NCBI RefSeq assembly: GCF_014652535.1
Contig: NZ_BMYZ01000003.1
Location: forward strand, 518,864 to 582,863
DNA: 64,000 nt
Direction of reading: 5' to 3'
Source: Cellvibrio zantedeschiae
Lineage (GTDB): Bacteria > Pseudomonadota > Gammaproteobacteria > Pseudomonadales > Cellvibrionaceae
Part shown: piece by piece, positions 9,418-18,257 of the stretch
Position numbering within the stretch: the stretch's first letter is position 1
How the letters are laid out: every line of letters starts with the position of its first letter
Program-made: the position numbers and the translations under genes
The notes under the pieces: generated by a model
Told to the model about the DNA's origin: nothing
Database searches by the model: none
The model's input: the letters and a program-made list of their open reading frames with translations, nothing else

Positions 9418-10629
9418 TTAATGAAGCTTTTCTTTTTTCGACAAATTACCTGATAATTCAAATAAACGTTTTTCAATTAATGATTTTGGGGTTGCCCCTA
9501 TTTGCGCATTCGATTGATTAATCGACTTTTCAAACAAAGCTTGAGCCGCAACAGTATTATTATCATTGTTTAAAAGTATCATTTGAGCATAGATGGCCGC
9601 AAACCCTTGAGGATTTAATTTCTGAGCAATTTTGATGTGTTTCTCGGCTAAATGAGTTTGTTTCAAGTGCGCATAACTTGCAGCAAGACCGCCATGTGTT
9701 TCAGCAAAACGCTGGTCCAGCGCATAAGATTCTTTGAATACTTTTAATCCATTATCAAAATCACCAAGCATGATATTTGCCCACGCCAGCAAATGCCAAC
9801 TTCCAATATGATTAGTCATAAAATGAACGGCATTTTGTGCAGATTCTTTACACAAATCAAATTGCAAATTATTAAAGTGGACTTGTGCGAGCGAGGCCCA
9901 TGCTCGACCAACTTCAGGGTAATGTTGTGTTGCAGTGAATGCATCAGACTCTGCCTGCACATAATTACCACGTTCTAAATTTAGCGATATCCTTGCCAAA
10001 AGCGCTTCAATCAACAACGGATTATCTTGTAACGCTTTATCTGCTAAATCTAAGGCAACAGTATAATTGCTGTTACTTTCAAACATAATTAATGACAGCA
10101 ATCCAGCAGCTTCAGCCTGAAATCCATGTATTTGTATTAACTCTTGCAAGTGTTGAATTGCCTCAACCAGATCATCATTATAATGAAGTAATCGTGCTTT
10201 AAGTATCATGTGTTCAATGGGTAAAGGATTCCCAACTTGAGGAATTGCACCGAGTAAATTCAGGGCTTTTTCAAAATCTTGCAAATGAAAATAACAATTC
10301 GCCATATTGTAAATAATAACGGAGTTTTCAAGTCCCTTACTTACTGCGCTAGACAGGTATGCTAATGCCTTTTTATAATCACCCAGTGCAAGAAATAAAT
10401 ATCCGGCATGCGCATCGAACACATCACTTTGCATCACGGTTTCATTTGTACGAGCTATAAGCTGAGAAGCAAAGTTCAATTCACCTATTTCTAACGCTAA
10501 TGCAAGTGTATCCAAAAACAATTTTTCATTGTTCGCATCACGCGCAAGAAATTCTATATATCTTTCGAGTTTGTTTCGTTGTTCTACCAATACTGATGAC
10601 AACTCGGCAACTTCTATACTTGGATTCAT
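9418..10629 (-). CDS. Large TPR-repeat protein of the flagellar-type cluster
   Basis: A 403-residue protein built almost wholly of tetratricopeptide repeats (for example DAHAGYLFLALGDYKKALAYLSSAV, IYNMANCYFHLQDFEKALNLLG, ETHGGLAASYAHLKQTHLAEKHIKIAQKLNP). No signal peptide or transmembrane segment is visible, so it is probably cytoplasmic. A GTAGGA ribosome-binding site precedes the ATG. It is separated from the sigma-factor gene by 96 bases, the widest gap in the cluster, so an internal promoter there is possible. It is not a known flagellar core component. Confidence 0.85.
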   Translation of the reverse strand: MNPSIEVAELSSVLVEQRNKLERYIEFLARDANNEKLFLDTLALALEIGELNFASQLIARTNETVMQSDVFDAHAGYLFLALGDYKKALAYLSSAVSKGLENSVIIYNMANCYFHLQDFEKALNLLGAIPQVGNPLPIEHMILKARLLHYNDDLVEAIQHLQELIQIHGFQAEAAGLLSLIMFESNSNYTVALDLADKALQDNPLLIEALLARISLNLERGNYVQAESDAFTATQHYPEVGRAWASLAQVHFNNLQFDLCKESAQNAVHFMTNHIGSWHLLAWANIMLGDFDNGLKVFKESYALDQRFAETHGGLAASYAHLKQTHLAEKHIKIAQKLNPQGFAAIYAQMILLNNDNNTVAAQALFEKSINQSNAQIGATPKSLIEKRLFELSGNLSKKEKLH

Positions 10630-10725
10630 TAAGTAGTCCTACAACAAGAGTGCAGTTATTGAAAGTTTATTAGCGAAGTGAATACATAGTGATCGAATCG
10701 CAAGGGATTGATCAATTTCCTGTGA

Positions 10726-11430
10726 TTAATATTTTTCATAAATAATGCGTAATTTTTTTAATGCTTCTGTATGCAATTGCGAGACACGTGAGGTTGATAC
10801 ATTTAAAGAAGTAGCAATATCTTTAAATTTCAAATAACTCATATAGTGCGCTTCAATGATAAATTTTGATGCTTTATCCAGTTTGGAAATGGCATCCATC
10901 AATTTCTCTTCCTGTGAGTGAGAGCTGTATATATCCATTGGGTTCGATGAAAACACAGGTGCTTGCGCTGCTGAAGAATCGAGCAATATTGAAAATGCTG
11001 CGTTGATTACAGAGTCAAGAAATGTGTCAAAATGCGGTGCGCTTTCATCTTCTAATGATTCAAATGGCTCAAAATTCATATCACTTTCATTTTGAGTATT
11101 TTTGGTAAATGTACTTTCTCTATATGCAATATTAAGAATGGCGCCCTTTAACCTAGAATATGCAAAACCTTCGAATGGGACCCCTACGCTTGGATCATAC
11201 CGACTAATTGCTTCTAACAACGCAACTGATCCAATTTGAACACAATCACGCCATTCTGTTGTTCGACTAGAATATTTTGAGTACATGGATGTAGATATTT
11301 TTTTCATCCATGGCAAATAATAAAGAAATAAGCTATTCCTAGCCTCGATAGAAGTTGTCTCTAAATATAGCATCCACAATTCGCTAATCGAATCATTTGA
11401 TCTATTACTTATACAATTATCTAACTGCAT
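10726..11430 (-). CDS. FliA-type RNA polymerase sigma factor
   Basis: A sigma-28 family factor. Region 2 is clear (WRDCVQIGSVALLEAISRYD, then FEGFAYSRLKGAILNIAYRES), as is region 4 (LKFKDIATSLNVSTSRVSQL followed by HTEALKKLR), which matches FliA. The region 3 equivalent is poorly conserved. The ATG at 11430 lies two bases after the fliP stop and gives 234 residues; a longer frame would start at 11478 inside fliP. A sigma factor inside the cluster suggests self-contained control. No FlgM anti-sigma gene is present beside it, so how it would be held inactive is unknown. Confidence 0.85.
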   Translation of the reverse strand: MQLDNCISNRSNDSISELWMLYLETTSIEARNSLFLYYLPWMKKISTSMYSKYSSRTTEWRDCVQIGSVALLEAISRYDPSVGVPFEGFAYSRLKGAILNIAYRESTFTKNTQNESDMNFEPFESLEDESAPHFDTFLDSVINAAFSILLDSSAAQAPVFSSNPMDIYSSHSQEEKLMDAISKLDKASKFIIEAHYMSYLKFKDIATSLNVSTSRVSQLHTEALKKLRIIYEKY

Positions 11431-11432
11431 TA

Positions 11433-12095
11433 TTAAGTGGCTACACTTGTGACCAATACCTGGGTGATCAATTCCCAACCATCAATAACCACAAAGAGCA
11501 TGATTTTTAATGGAAGCGATATGGTTGTAGGAGGCACCATAATCATCCCTAACGATGTCAGTATTGCTGCAATTACAAGATCAATTAATAAAAACGGCAA
11601 AAATATGATAAATCCAATTTTGAATGCGAGCTTCAATTCACTGAGCATGAACGCTGGAACAAGATATTGAAACTCTACATCTTCCATTCTCTTAGGCGTT
11701 TCTTTCTTGGAGATTTTATAGAGAAACTGTATATCCTTTTCTTGGGCCTGGAGAAATATAAAGCTACGCATTGGCTGCCATGTTTTATTAACAGCATCTT
11801 CAATATTAATTTGTTTTTGTTGATATGGAACCACGCCTTCCATATAACATCTCTTAAAAATGGGTTGCATTGTGAAAAACATTACAATTAAAGACAATAC
11901 AATTATGACGATATTAGGAGGACTTTGTTGCAACCCCAGAGCATGACGCACAAATGAAAAAACAATTAAATTGCGCGTAAAAGTGGTCATCGAAATGATA
12001 ATGATTGGCAGCAAAGATAAAAGCGTCACTAACGCTAATATATTTAGCTCACCTGACATACCTTTCATTTCAAAGATGGAATTTATATCAGACAT
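11433..12095 (-). CDS. fliP: Flagellar-type export gate protein FliP
   Basis: FliP forms, with FliQ and FliR, the helical export gate inside the MS ring. The 220-residue protein shows the FliP signature (LSLLPIIIISMTTFTRNLIV, HALGLQQSPPNIVIIVLSL, LPFLLIDLVIAAILTSLGMI followed by MVPP) and four hydrophobic segments. It lacks the cleavable signal peptide common in flagellar FliP and is on the short side. It overlaps fliO by eight bases. In canonical operons fliQ comes directly after fliP; here the sigma-factor gene does, and fliQ stands at the opposite end of the cluster. Confidence 0.95.
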   Translation of the reverse strand: MSDINSIFEMKGMSGELNILALVTLLSLLPIIIISMTTFTRNLIVFSFVRHALGLQQSPPNIVIIVLSLIVMFFTMQPIFKRCYMEGVVPYQQKQINIEDAVNKTWQPMRSFIFLQAQEKDIQFLYKISKKETPKRMEDVEFQYLVPAFMLSELKLAFKIGFIIFLPFLLIDLVIAAILTSLGMIMVPPTTISLPLKIMLFVVIDGWELITQVLVTSVAT

Positions 12096-12372
12096 TTTTG
12101 TTTTCTGGCGTCAAAGTAGGAAGTTGATTAACGTCGTCAACAATCGATATTGCTATTGCATTAGCATTGGAAACAACCAAATACTTACGACCAGAAATTG
12201 ATAATAAACTGGCAATACCTGCTTTAGGGATAACTTTTTGTTCAACGATTGCTATAGATTGATTAGTAATTTTAAGATGCTTATTCAGCCAGGGACGAAG
12301 AAAATATAGTAAACAGAAAGCACCTGCCAGAAGTGCTGTTAGACTGATCATTATTCTTACAAAATAATCCAT
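12088..12372 (-). CDS. fliO: FliO-like export apparatus assembly protein
   Basis: A 94-residue protein with one N-terminal membrane segment (MISLTALLAGAFCLLYFLRP) and a small cytoplasmic domain. The fold is suggested by the pattern EQKVIPKAGIASLLSISGRKYLVV, which resembles the FliO motif in which a basic helper domain ends in a conserved G-R-YLVG element. FliO helps FliP form its ring. Its place between fliN and fliP is canonical and supports the call more than the weak sequence does. Confidence 0.75.
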   Translation of the reverse strand: MDYFVRIMISLTALLAGAFCLLYFLRPWLNKHLKITNQSIAIVEQKVIPKAGIASLLSISGRKYLVVSNANAIAISIVDDVNQLPTLTPENKNV

Positions 12373-12391
12373 AATTAAATTAGCTTCTTAA

Positions 12392-12691
12392 TCAATCAAT
12401 GATTTCAGAGATTTCAAAACCAAAATTATCATCAATAATCACCAGTGATCCTGATGCAACTATTTTTCCATCCATTTTTAATATCATGGGTGAATTTACC
12501 TCTTCAAGCATCTTTACCACACTGCCAGCTTTTAATTGAAGTAATTGATTCACTGTCATTTCAACAGAACCAACAACCACCTCAAGCGTTGTTTTAAGAT
12601 GGCCATAAATTACTGGATCTATCTTTACCAGCGAATCACCCGTAACATTGCTTTTTTCAGAAAGTTCCGAAAGCTCCAAATCTTCAATCAT
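12392..12691 (-). CDS. fliN: FliN-like C-ring protein (SpoA domain)
   Basis: A 99-residue protein consisting of a short acidic N-terminus and one SpoA domain (LEVVVGSVEMTVNQLLQLKA, GSVVKMLEEVNSPMILKMDG, KIVASGSLVIIDDNFGFEI), as in FliN and the C-terminal part of SctQ. It should form the base of the cytoplasmic ring or sorting platform and dock the FliH-FliI complex. It sits six bases after the FliM/SctQ-like gene, the usual order. Confidence 0.88.
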   Translation of the reverse strand: MIEDLELSELSEKSNVTGDSLVKIDPVIYGHLKTTLEVVVGSVEMTVNQLLQLKAGSVVKMLEEVNSPMILKMDGKIVASGSLVIIDDNFGFEISEIID

Positions 12692-12697
12692 AATTTT

Positions 12698-13417
12698 TTA
12701 CTCTTTTAACGTAATAAACGCTTTATGTATATCTAGCTTCCCAAGTGCGACGCTGGCTATTTTTTTTGATCCAATACTTATAGAAAATTTATTTTCTACC
12801 GGACTTTGCAATTTAATAATAGTACCTACACCCGCATTTTTTAAATCCTCTACAGATACATTACCTCCTTGTAATGACACTGATAAACTTGCAATAGATG
12901 ATGCTATGAAATGGTCGCGCTTAATCTTTTTATTAAGTGCTTTAAGCTGAACTTTTTTGGCCTGATGTGACCACATCCAATGAGGACAAAAGAAATTTAA
13001 TGATCCAGCTTCCTCAAAAGAAACAGTGACTCTCATATATGTTTTTATATGCTTCGGAAAGCTCAATGAGGATAAATTGCTAATTTCATGCGACCCAAAC
13101 AGCTCTGCAAATAAATCCGTGGTAGCAGCTTGCGTAAGTTTTTTAATGGCTGACCCATCAAGTGTATTAGCATTAGAGAAAATTATTTTTCTCCAATTCA
13201 TATTTTTATCTTCAACTGTAAAAAAAAATCTACTATTTTTTTTACATATATTTATGCCAGTACAAGCATCAAAATCAATTTTCTCACAAGAAGTAATGGA
13301 TACTCTTGGAATGATTTGTGAAAAACACCAATCACTCATCCAGTTCTTTACATTGTTAGTAAGATATAATTCCAAATCTGAAAGCGCATCTTGATTTAAT
13401 AAAGCCAGAGGTAACAT
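12698..13417 (-). CDS. Short FliM/SctQ-like protein with C-terminal SpoA domain
   Basis: The C-terminus is a SpoA domain (SVSLQGGNVSVEDLKNAGVG, IIKLQSPVENKFSISIGSKK, VALGKL), so the protein occupies the fliM place. It is about 239 residues, roughly 90 shorter than usual FliM, and the CheY-binding motif LSQxEIDALL at the FliM N-terminus is absent. The middle part is not clearly the CheC-like domain of FliM, and the architecture is nearer to SctQ of injectisomes. The ATG at 13417 follows the flgE stop by one base; a longer frame starts at 13462 inside flgE. It suggests a ring without chemotactic switching. Confidence 0.72.
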   Translation of the reverse strand: MLPLALLNQDALSDLELYLTNNVKNWMSDWCFSQIIPRVSITSCEKIDFDACTGINICKKNSRFFFTVEDKNMNWRKIIFSNANTLDGSAIKKLTQAATTDLFAELFGSHEISNLSSLSFPKHIKTYMRVTVSFEEAGSLNFFCPHWMWSHQAKKVQLKALNKKIKRDHFIASSIASLSVSLQGGNVSVEDLKNAGVGTIIKLQSPVENKFSISIGSKKIASVALGKLDIHKAFITLKE

Positions 13418-13418
13418 A

Positions 13419-14579
13419 TTATTTAGATCGTGTGCTGTTGTATAATTGATCCAAAAGATCATTTGAGACGCTCATAATTCTTGAGCTTGCCTGATAACCT
13501 CTTTGAATGATTAGAATGTCTGCGAACTCTTGAGTAAGATCAACGTTAGACATTTCAATACTTTTACTTTGGATGCTGCCAAATAGAGCATTGCTGGGCT
13601 TACCGTATTTCAATCCTGTATTGTTATTAGCTTTCAGCATTCCGTTATGAGTGGCTGCAAGAGTTGAAGGATCATTAAACAATGCAATACCAACTTGCTG
13701 ACCAGATTTAGTAGTGCCGTTTGTATATTTAAATTGAATTACACCATCTGTATCTACAGACAACGAACTCAAACCTAAAATTGCATGACCATCTTTACTC
13801 ATCGCGCCAAGATTTGAAGTTCCACTTAACTGCGTGGCACCCGATAAAGAACCGGAGGCGCCAAAATTAAACGCTATCGTCTGGGATGAAGTGCCCAATA
13901 CCAGTGTTTGGTTGATAGAATTAAAACCAGTCAGTGGCGTAGCGTCAGCACCAAACTGGGTAGTAAAAGTTCCTAAAACCGCATCTGATGCAGATTTAAC
14001 AGTAACATTCCAGGTGTTAGTTGCTGGTGCAGCTGCTTTAGCAAAATCAAGCTTTAACTGAAACTTATCACCAACCGAGTTGTAGACTGTGACATTGGTA
14101 AGTGAGTAAGAAGTGTCGGTGGAACTTAAGTTTCCCAATAAATCGATCGCCGTAGTCGCTTCAGGAGACAACGTTTTACTAGTAGATATATCAATTTTTG
14201 AAAGCGCGCCGGCAGAATTAATAGCCATCACTTGCATTCCAGTAGCGCCATCAACAAGAACATTTTTTTCATTGAATTTGAATTGGCCCGCTCGGCTATA
14301 AAATATATCGCCACTATCATTTTTTAAAATAAATAAACCGTCACCATTAATGGCAAGGTCTGTAGCTACGCCGGTTTGTTTTAAATCACCAGCTTGATCC
14401 CGAGCAACTTTAACTCCTATTGTTGCTCCATCACCTTGCATATCACCACCTAAACCACGCATGAATAAATCATTTCCGCGAAACCCAGGTGTGTTCATAT
14501 TTCCGATATTATTACTTACGTTATCCAGGCTTTTAGAAAAGTTTAGCATTCCACCTAAGCCGTTATAAAATGATTGCAT
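13419..14579 (-). CDS. flgE: Flagellar-type hook protein FlgE
   Basis: A 386-residue axial protein with the rod/hook N-terminal motif (FYNGLGGMLNFSKSLDNVSN followed by NIGNMNTPGFR), the conserved DLAINGDGLFIL and FYSRAGQFKFNEKN elements, a central variable region, and the C-terminal coiled segment SIEMSNVDLTQEFADILIIQ followed by RGYQASSRIM. It polymerises into the hook. Length is within the normal FlgE range. A good ribosome-binding site (AGGAAC) precedes the ATG. No hook-associated protein or flagellin gene follows in the cluster. Confidence 0.93.
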   Translation of the reverse strand: MQSFYNGLGGMLNFSKSLDNVSNNIGNMNTPGFRGNDLFMRGLGGDMQGDGATIGVKVARDQAGDLKQTGVATDLAINGDGLFILKNDSGDIFYSRAGQFKFNEKNVLVDGATGMQVMAINSAGALSKIDISTSKTLSPEATTAIDLLGNLSSTDTSYSLTNVTVYNSVGDKFQLKLDFAKAAAPATNTWNVTVKSASDAVLGTFTTQFGADATPLTGFNSINQTLVLGTSSQTIAFNFGASGSLSGATQLSGTSNLGAMSKDGHAILGLSSLSVDTDGVIQFKYTNGTTKSGQQVGIALFNDPSTLAATHNGMLKANNNTGLKYGKPSNALFGSIQSKSIEMSNVDLTQEFADILIIQRGYQASSRIMSVSNDLLDQLYNSTRSK

Positions 14580-14607
14580 GATTTTGTTCCTAATAAAATT
14601 TGAGTAG

Positions 14608-15012
14608 TTATCTAGCTAAACTTACTTGTGACAAACGAGCATCACGAATGATCCCGCCCGTACTTAATGTAATGGTGAGCATTGGACCGTCAGCAGTAAA
14701 ATTAACTGCACTTACCGTTCCGGTTGATCTAATACCATCTTGATTTAATTCAACGAATTTGCTCAATAAAGACAACGATTGAGATGTTGAATTTAATAAC
14801 ACCAAATCACTAATACTTTCGCCGATTTTTCTTGATTGCTCTAAAGAAGAAAACTGTGCAATTTGTGCAAGAAACTCTCTGTTATCAACCGGCTCCATCG
14901 GATCTTGAAAATTTAATTGAGTTAAAAACAATTTAATAAAATCATCTTGATTAATGGTTTTGGTGCTAGTTTGTGCTTCAGTACTAGATAACACACTACC
15001 GATAGCGTCCAT
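14608..15012 (-). CDS. flgD: Hook-assembly scaffold (hook cap) FlgD, short form
   Basis: FlgD caps the growing hook. The conserved block INQDDFIKLFLTQLNFQDPM and EFLAQIAQFSSLEQSRKIGE is unmistakable. At 134 residues the protein lacks most of the C-terminal Tudor/fibronectin-like part of full-length FlgD, a short form also known in other lineages. A strong ribosome-binding site (AAGGAG) lies before the ATG. It is placed between the fliK-like gene and flgE, as in many flagellar operons. Confidence 0.9.
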   Translation of the reverse strand: MDAIGSVLSSTEAQTSTKTINQDDFIKLFLTQLNFQDPMEPVDNREFLAQIAQFSSLEQSRKIGESISDLVLLNSTSQSLSLLSKFVELNQDGIRSTGTVSAVNFTADGPMLTITLSTGGIIRDARLSQVSLAR

Positions 15013-15834
15013 TTAAATCTCCTTACCGTTTAATATTATCGTGCTAAGTTTTTCCAGATGACTCACAAACAGCTTTTTAATATCACCACTATCTAGCTCT
15101 AAATTATTGCCATAATCTCTGATCAATAAAATTTTTTGTTCTTCACCAATAAGAGATATTTTATATTTTTCATATTGCATTAAGTGTTCAGCGCTAACTG
15201 CTTTTGTAGGATTCTCTACAAGATCAACATTCTCTAAATACTTGGTGGCTAACTCTTGAGTCGCCACTCCAAACTTAACGCCATTATTCGTGGAAATATA
15301 AGGTGTGAGCATTTTGAAATCGTTTATGTGTGCGTCGGTATTGTGAATTTTTTCTGAATTTAGAATTTTTGAAGTCAACATTTTATCAGGCAGGCGATCT
15401 ATATAAGAAAGTTTGTAAGTAGCAAAAGCGCTCAACTCAACATCTAACTTTTTTTCCTTGCTTCCCACAGCTTGTTTAGCGCTATTTACGACGCCCTTTT
15501 TAACTAAAGGAAGTTCCTCTGCAAAGCATCCAGGGGCTGATAAATTATTTTTGCCCAGCGTAACAATAGTTCTTTTTGAAGCTTGCGCAGAAATTATTGT
15601 CGCCGATCCGCTTTGTTTTACAGACTCAGAAAACTTTCCAGAGTGTTTCACATCATCCGTTTTAGATGCTGACCCCAAAACCAAATTTATAAATTGCTGC
15701 TTGTTATGTGTAAAAATTTTATTTTTTAAAGAGCTGTGAAAATTTTTTGTATCTTTCGATGCATTTTCGTTGAACGGCTCAGGGTTATTATTCGGCTGAC
15801 CGGCAATGAAAGATTGAGAATCAATATTATTCAT
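15013..15834 (-). CDS. Putative FliK-like hook-length control protein
   Basis: The 273-residue product has a low-complexity, Asn/Ser/Lys-rich, probably disordered N-terminal two-thirds and a more structured C-terminus (LMQYEKYKISLIGEEQKILL ... LDSGDIKKLFVSHLEKLSTI). This layout and its place between fliJ and flgD fit FliK, which measures hook length and switches substrate specificity through FlhB. Sequence similarity alone would not prove it. The ATG at 15834 sits four bases after the fliJ stop; an upstream TTG at 15864 is less likely. If right, the hook has a controlled length even though no filament genes are here. Confidence 0.55.
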   Translation of the reverse strand: MNNIDSQSFIAGQPNNNPEPFNENASKDTKNFHSSLKNKIFTHNKQQFINLVLGSASKTDDVKHSGKFSESVKQSGSATIISAQASKRTIVTLGKNNLSAPGCFAEELPLVKKGVVNSAKQAVGSKEKKLDVELSAFATYKLSYIDRLPDKMLTSKILNSEKIHNTDAHINDFKMLTPYISTNNGVKFGVATQELATKYLENVDLVENPTKAVSAEHLMQYEKYKISLIGEEQKILLIRDYGNNLELDSGDIKKLFVSHLEKLSTIILNGKEI

Positions 15835-15838
15835 AAAA

Positions 15839-16246
15839 TTATTCTTGATTATGTTTAAATTCAATAAGTGTTGCTAATTCTTTGCTGCACTTTAATGATT
15901 TTTCACCAATGATTTTTTTTGCTTTAGTATTTTTTAAAATATTATCTAAAAGTAATGCTATTTCATTTTTTGTTTCAGCAACGGAAATCAACTCTTCGCG
16001 CTGTTTTTCAGCTATGTATGTCGAATATTGATCAATGGCCTTCTGATGAGAAGGGAATATATTAAAGGCTAGATAGGTATCTATATCCGATAGTTGCTGT
16101 ATTATTACAGCCAACCTATGTTCGTGTGCTTTTTCACACTCTATAGCCAATGAATGATTATATGCGTCTTGTTCATATTCATATTTTTTTATTTTTGACA
16201 GGAGCGTCAACGCATTTTGCTTTTTAATAAGATTATTTATTTGCAC
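15839..16246 (-). CDS. fliJ: FliJ-like export chaperone/coiled-coil stalk
   Basis: About 135 residues, highly charged and almost entirely helical, consistent with the antiparallel coiled coil of FliJ, which inserts into the FliI ring and activates FlhA. Primary sequence is weakly conserved in this family; the place directly after fliI gives most support. A GTG at 16246 is preferred as start because AAGGAG lies exactly seven bases upstream; the frame can be extended to a TTG at 16252, too close to that site. It overlaps the fliI end by 14 bases. Confidence 0.7.
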   Translation of the reverse strand: MQINNLIKKQNALTLLSKIKKYEYEQDAYNHSLAIECEKAHEHRLAVIIQQLSDIDTYLAFNIFPSHQKAIDQYSTYIAEKQREELISVAETKNEIALLLDNILKNTKAKKIIGEKSLKCSKELATLIEFKHNQE

Positions 16247-17570
16247 TTTCAAACTCCTTCGCCTTTTTAATAATTTCTATTACCAATTTCCTTAGTTCTT
16301 TACGATCACATATAGTATATTCAGTTTGCTGCAAAAGTTGATCTATAGATTGCTTCATTTTTACAGCAAGATCGGTAACCTTGTTGTGTCCTTCTTTGTG
16401 CAAGCCTAAATCTATTAAATCTTTTGCTTCTTGATAATTACTTATCAGCGTTCTTAAAAAAGCTGCATCTGAAATTTCATCTTTATCGCTAATGAATTTA
16501 GCTAAACGGCTAATGCTATTTAAAATATCGATTGCAGGATATTGACCTCTGGCCGCAATCGCACGATCCAATATAATGTGACCATCAAGTACTGATCGCA
16601 TATGATCAGAAATTGGTTCATTGAAGTCATCGCCCTCAACCAAAACGGTATAAACTGCGCTCAGCGAACCTTGTTCATAAATATTTCCAGCTCGCTCTAC
16701 CAACGGAGGTAATAGTGACAGTGCCGATGGCGGGTATCCTCTAGCACCTAAAGGCTCACCAGCTGCCAAACCTATTTCCCGTTGTGCCATTGCGAACCTG
16801 GTAATTGAATCCATAATCAATAAAACATCTTGTCCCTCTGACCTAAACCATTCCGCGATAGCAGTCGCAGTGTATGCAGCTTGCCTTCTCAGCACCGCGG
16901 GCTCCGCAGCGGTAGCAACAACTAAAACCGTTTTACGTAAACCTTCATCGCCTAAGTTATCGCGAATGAAATCACCTACCTCTCTACCGCGTTCACCAAT
17001 GAGAGCAATGACGATAACTTCTGCGACGCTAAATTTAGCGATCATGCCCAGAAGAGTACTTTTCCCAACACCGCTACCTGCAAATATTCCAACCCGTTGC
17101 CCTTTACCTATTGGGGTGAAAATATCTATCGCTTTAATTCCGGTTGATAACATTTCTGTTATGGGTTTACGGTTTAACGGATTTATCGAAGATCCATGAG
17201 ATGAACGGCGTTGCGATACATCAATGTCCCCCTTATCGTCCAATGCATTACCCAAAGGATCTATAACTCTTCCCAACAATTTGTGACCAACAGGTACTGA
17301 GAAAAAATCACCCAATGGTTCTACAATACTTTCGAGACACAGGCCATCTATACCGTTGTATGGCATTAATAAAATTTTGTGCTCACGCAACCCAATAACT
17401 TCTGCAAAAATAGAATTTCCAGATGATGGTTGCACAATTTTAACCAGTTCTCCATGTTGAACTTTGCAGCCAGTTGCTTCAATTACCGGACCATTAATTG
17501 ATAAAAGCGTACCAAATTGTTTAAAGACCACTGCTGAATCTATAGCCTTGGAGAGAAAGCTATAATTCAT
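16233..17570 (-). CDS. fliI: Flagellar-type export ATPase FliI
   Basis: A 445-residue F1-beta-like ATPase energising type III export. Walker A GSGVGKST (residues 165-172), the IGERGREVGDFI element and the Walker B region VLLIMDSITRFAMAQREIGL are complete, as is GARGYPPSALSLLPPLVERA, specific to this ATPase family. The ATG overlaps the fliH stop in ATGAATTATAG, so the two are translationally coupled. All catalytic motifs are intact, so an active export ATPase is expected. Confidence 0.96.
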   Translation of the reverse strand: MNYSFLSKAIDSAVVFKQFGTLLSINGPVIEATGCKVQHGELVKIVQPSSGNSIFAEVIGLREHKILLMPYNGIDGLCLESIVEPLGDFFSVPVGHKLLGRVIDPLGNALDDKGDIDVSQRRSSHGSSINPLNRKPITEMLSTGIKAIDIFTPIGKGQRVGIFAGSGVGKSTLLGMIAKFSVAEVIVIALIGERGREVGDFIRDNLGDEGLRKTVLVVATAAEPAVLRRQAAYTATAIAEWFRSEGQDVLLIMDSITRFAMAQREIGLAAGEPLGARGYPPSALSLLPPLVERAGNIYEQGSLSAVYTVLVEGDDFNEPISDHMRSVLDGHIILDRAIAARGQYPAIDILNSISRLAKFISDKDEISDAAFLRTLISNYQEAKDLIDLGLHKEGHNKVTDLAVKMKQSIDQLLQQTEYTICDRKELRKLVIEIIKKAKEFESANK

Positions 17571-18234
17571 TTTTATTATCCAGCGCGATAGTAAATGCTT
17601 TACGTAAAGCGTCTAATCGATCTGATATTCCGACCTTGTAGAAAGATCCGCAATCCTCAAGTAATACCTGACCAGCCGATAAATTTTTATCAATATGCAA
17701 AAATGGCTTAATACTGCTATACGATGGTAAAGCTTCCAGTAATTTATGATCCGACGCCGAAACATTTAATGAAACCACACCTTCGGCAGTTATTTTTTCA
17801 ATTAAAAGCTCTGCGATATCTTTTGCGATTGCTTGCTTTATTAGCTCCTTGCTAGAAATCTTAAATAATGACTCCATGACCAGTGATACAACTATTTCTT
17901 TTAAATCTGAAACCTCATTGACCAGCTTTGCACTCAATTCAGAACCAATGCCCGAAACCAAACCCTCCAAGGTTTCTGTAATAGCTTTTTGTTTATCGAT
18001 TTCAGCGTTAGAGCGCATGAGTAATTTACTTCTTTCCTTTTCCAATTCACGCTCAAAATTAGTAACCATTATGGCTTTTTGTTTATTGATCTCTTCAGCA
18101 ACAAGAGCTTTAATCTTATCCTCATCGGCGGAGATAAGCTTCGCGCTCACGTTGGCAAATTCACTGTCTCTAGGTAAATCTTCACCATCAAAGATACTTG
18201 ATGGGGACAGTTCAAATAAACGAATTTTTCGCAT
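17560..18234 (-). CDS. fliH: FliH-like ATPase regulator/stator
   Basis: A 224-residue protein with a long charged central coiled coil (EEINKQKAIMVTNFERELEK) and a C-terminal domain of the FliH/V-ATPase subunit E type (EGVVSLNVSASDHKLLEALP, HIDKNLSAGQVLLEDCGSFY). FliH dimers link FliI to the cytoplasmic ring and restrain its ATPase. The position before fliI with an 11-base overlap is canonical. The intergenic gap to the mini-FliG gene is 23 bases. Confidence 0.85.
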   Translation of the reverse strand: MRKIRLFELSPSSIFDGEDLPRDSEFANVSAKLISADEDKIKALVAEEINKQKAIMVTNFERELEKERSKLLMRSNAEIDKQKAITETLEGLVSGIGSELSAKLVNEVSDLKEIVVSLVMESLFKISSKELIKQAIAKDIAELLIEKITAEGVVSLNVSASDHKLLEALPSYSSIKPFLHIDKNLSAGQVLLEDCGSFYKVGISDRLDALRKAFTIALDNKNEL

Positions 18235-18257
18235 TTAAAGATATAAACTCTATTAAG

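Noticed and set aside
13418-13462. N-terminal extension of the FliM/SctQ-like protein into flgE
   Set aside because: The extra 15 residues are read from flgE coding sequence in another frame; the ATG directly after the flgE stop is simpler, although neither start has a strong ribosome-binding site.
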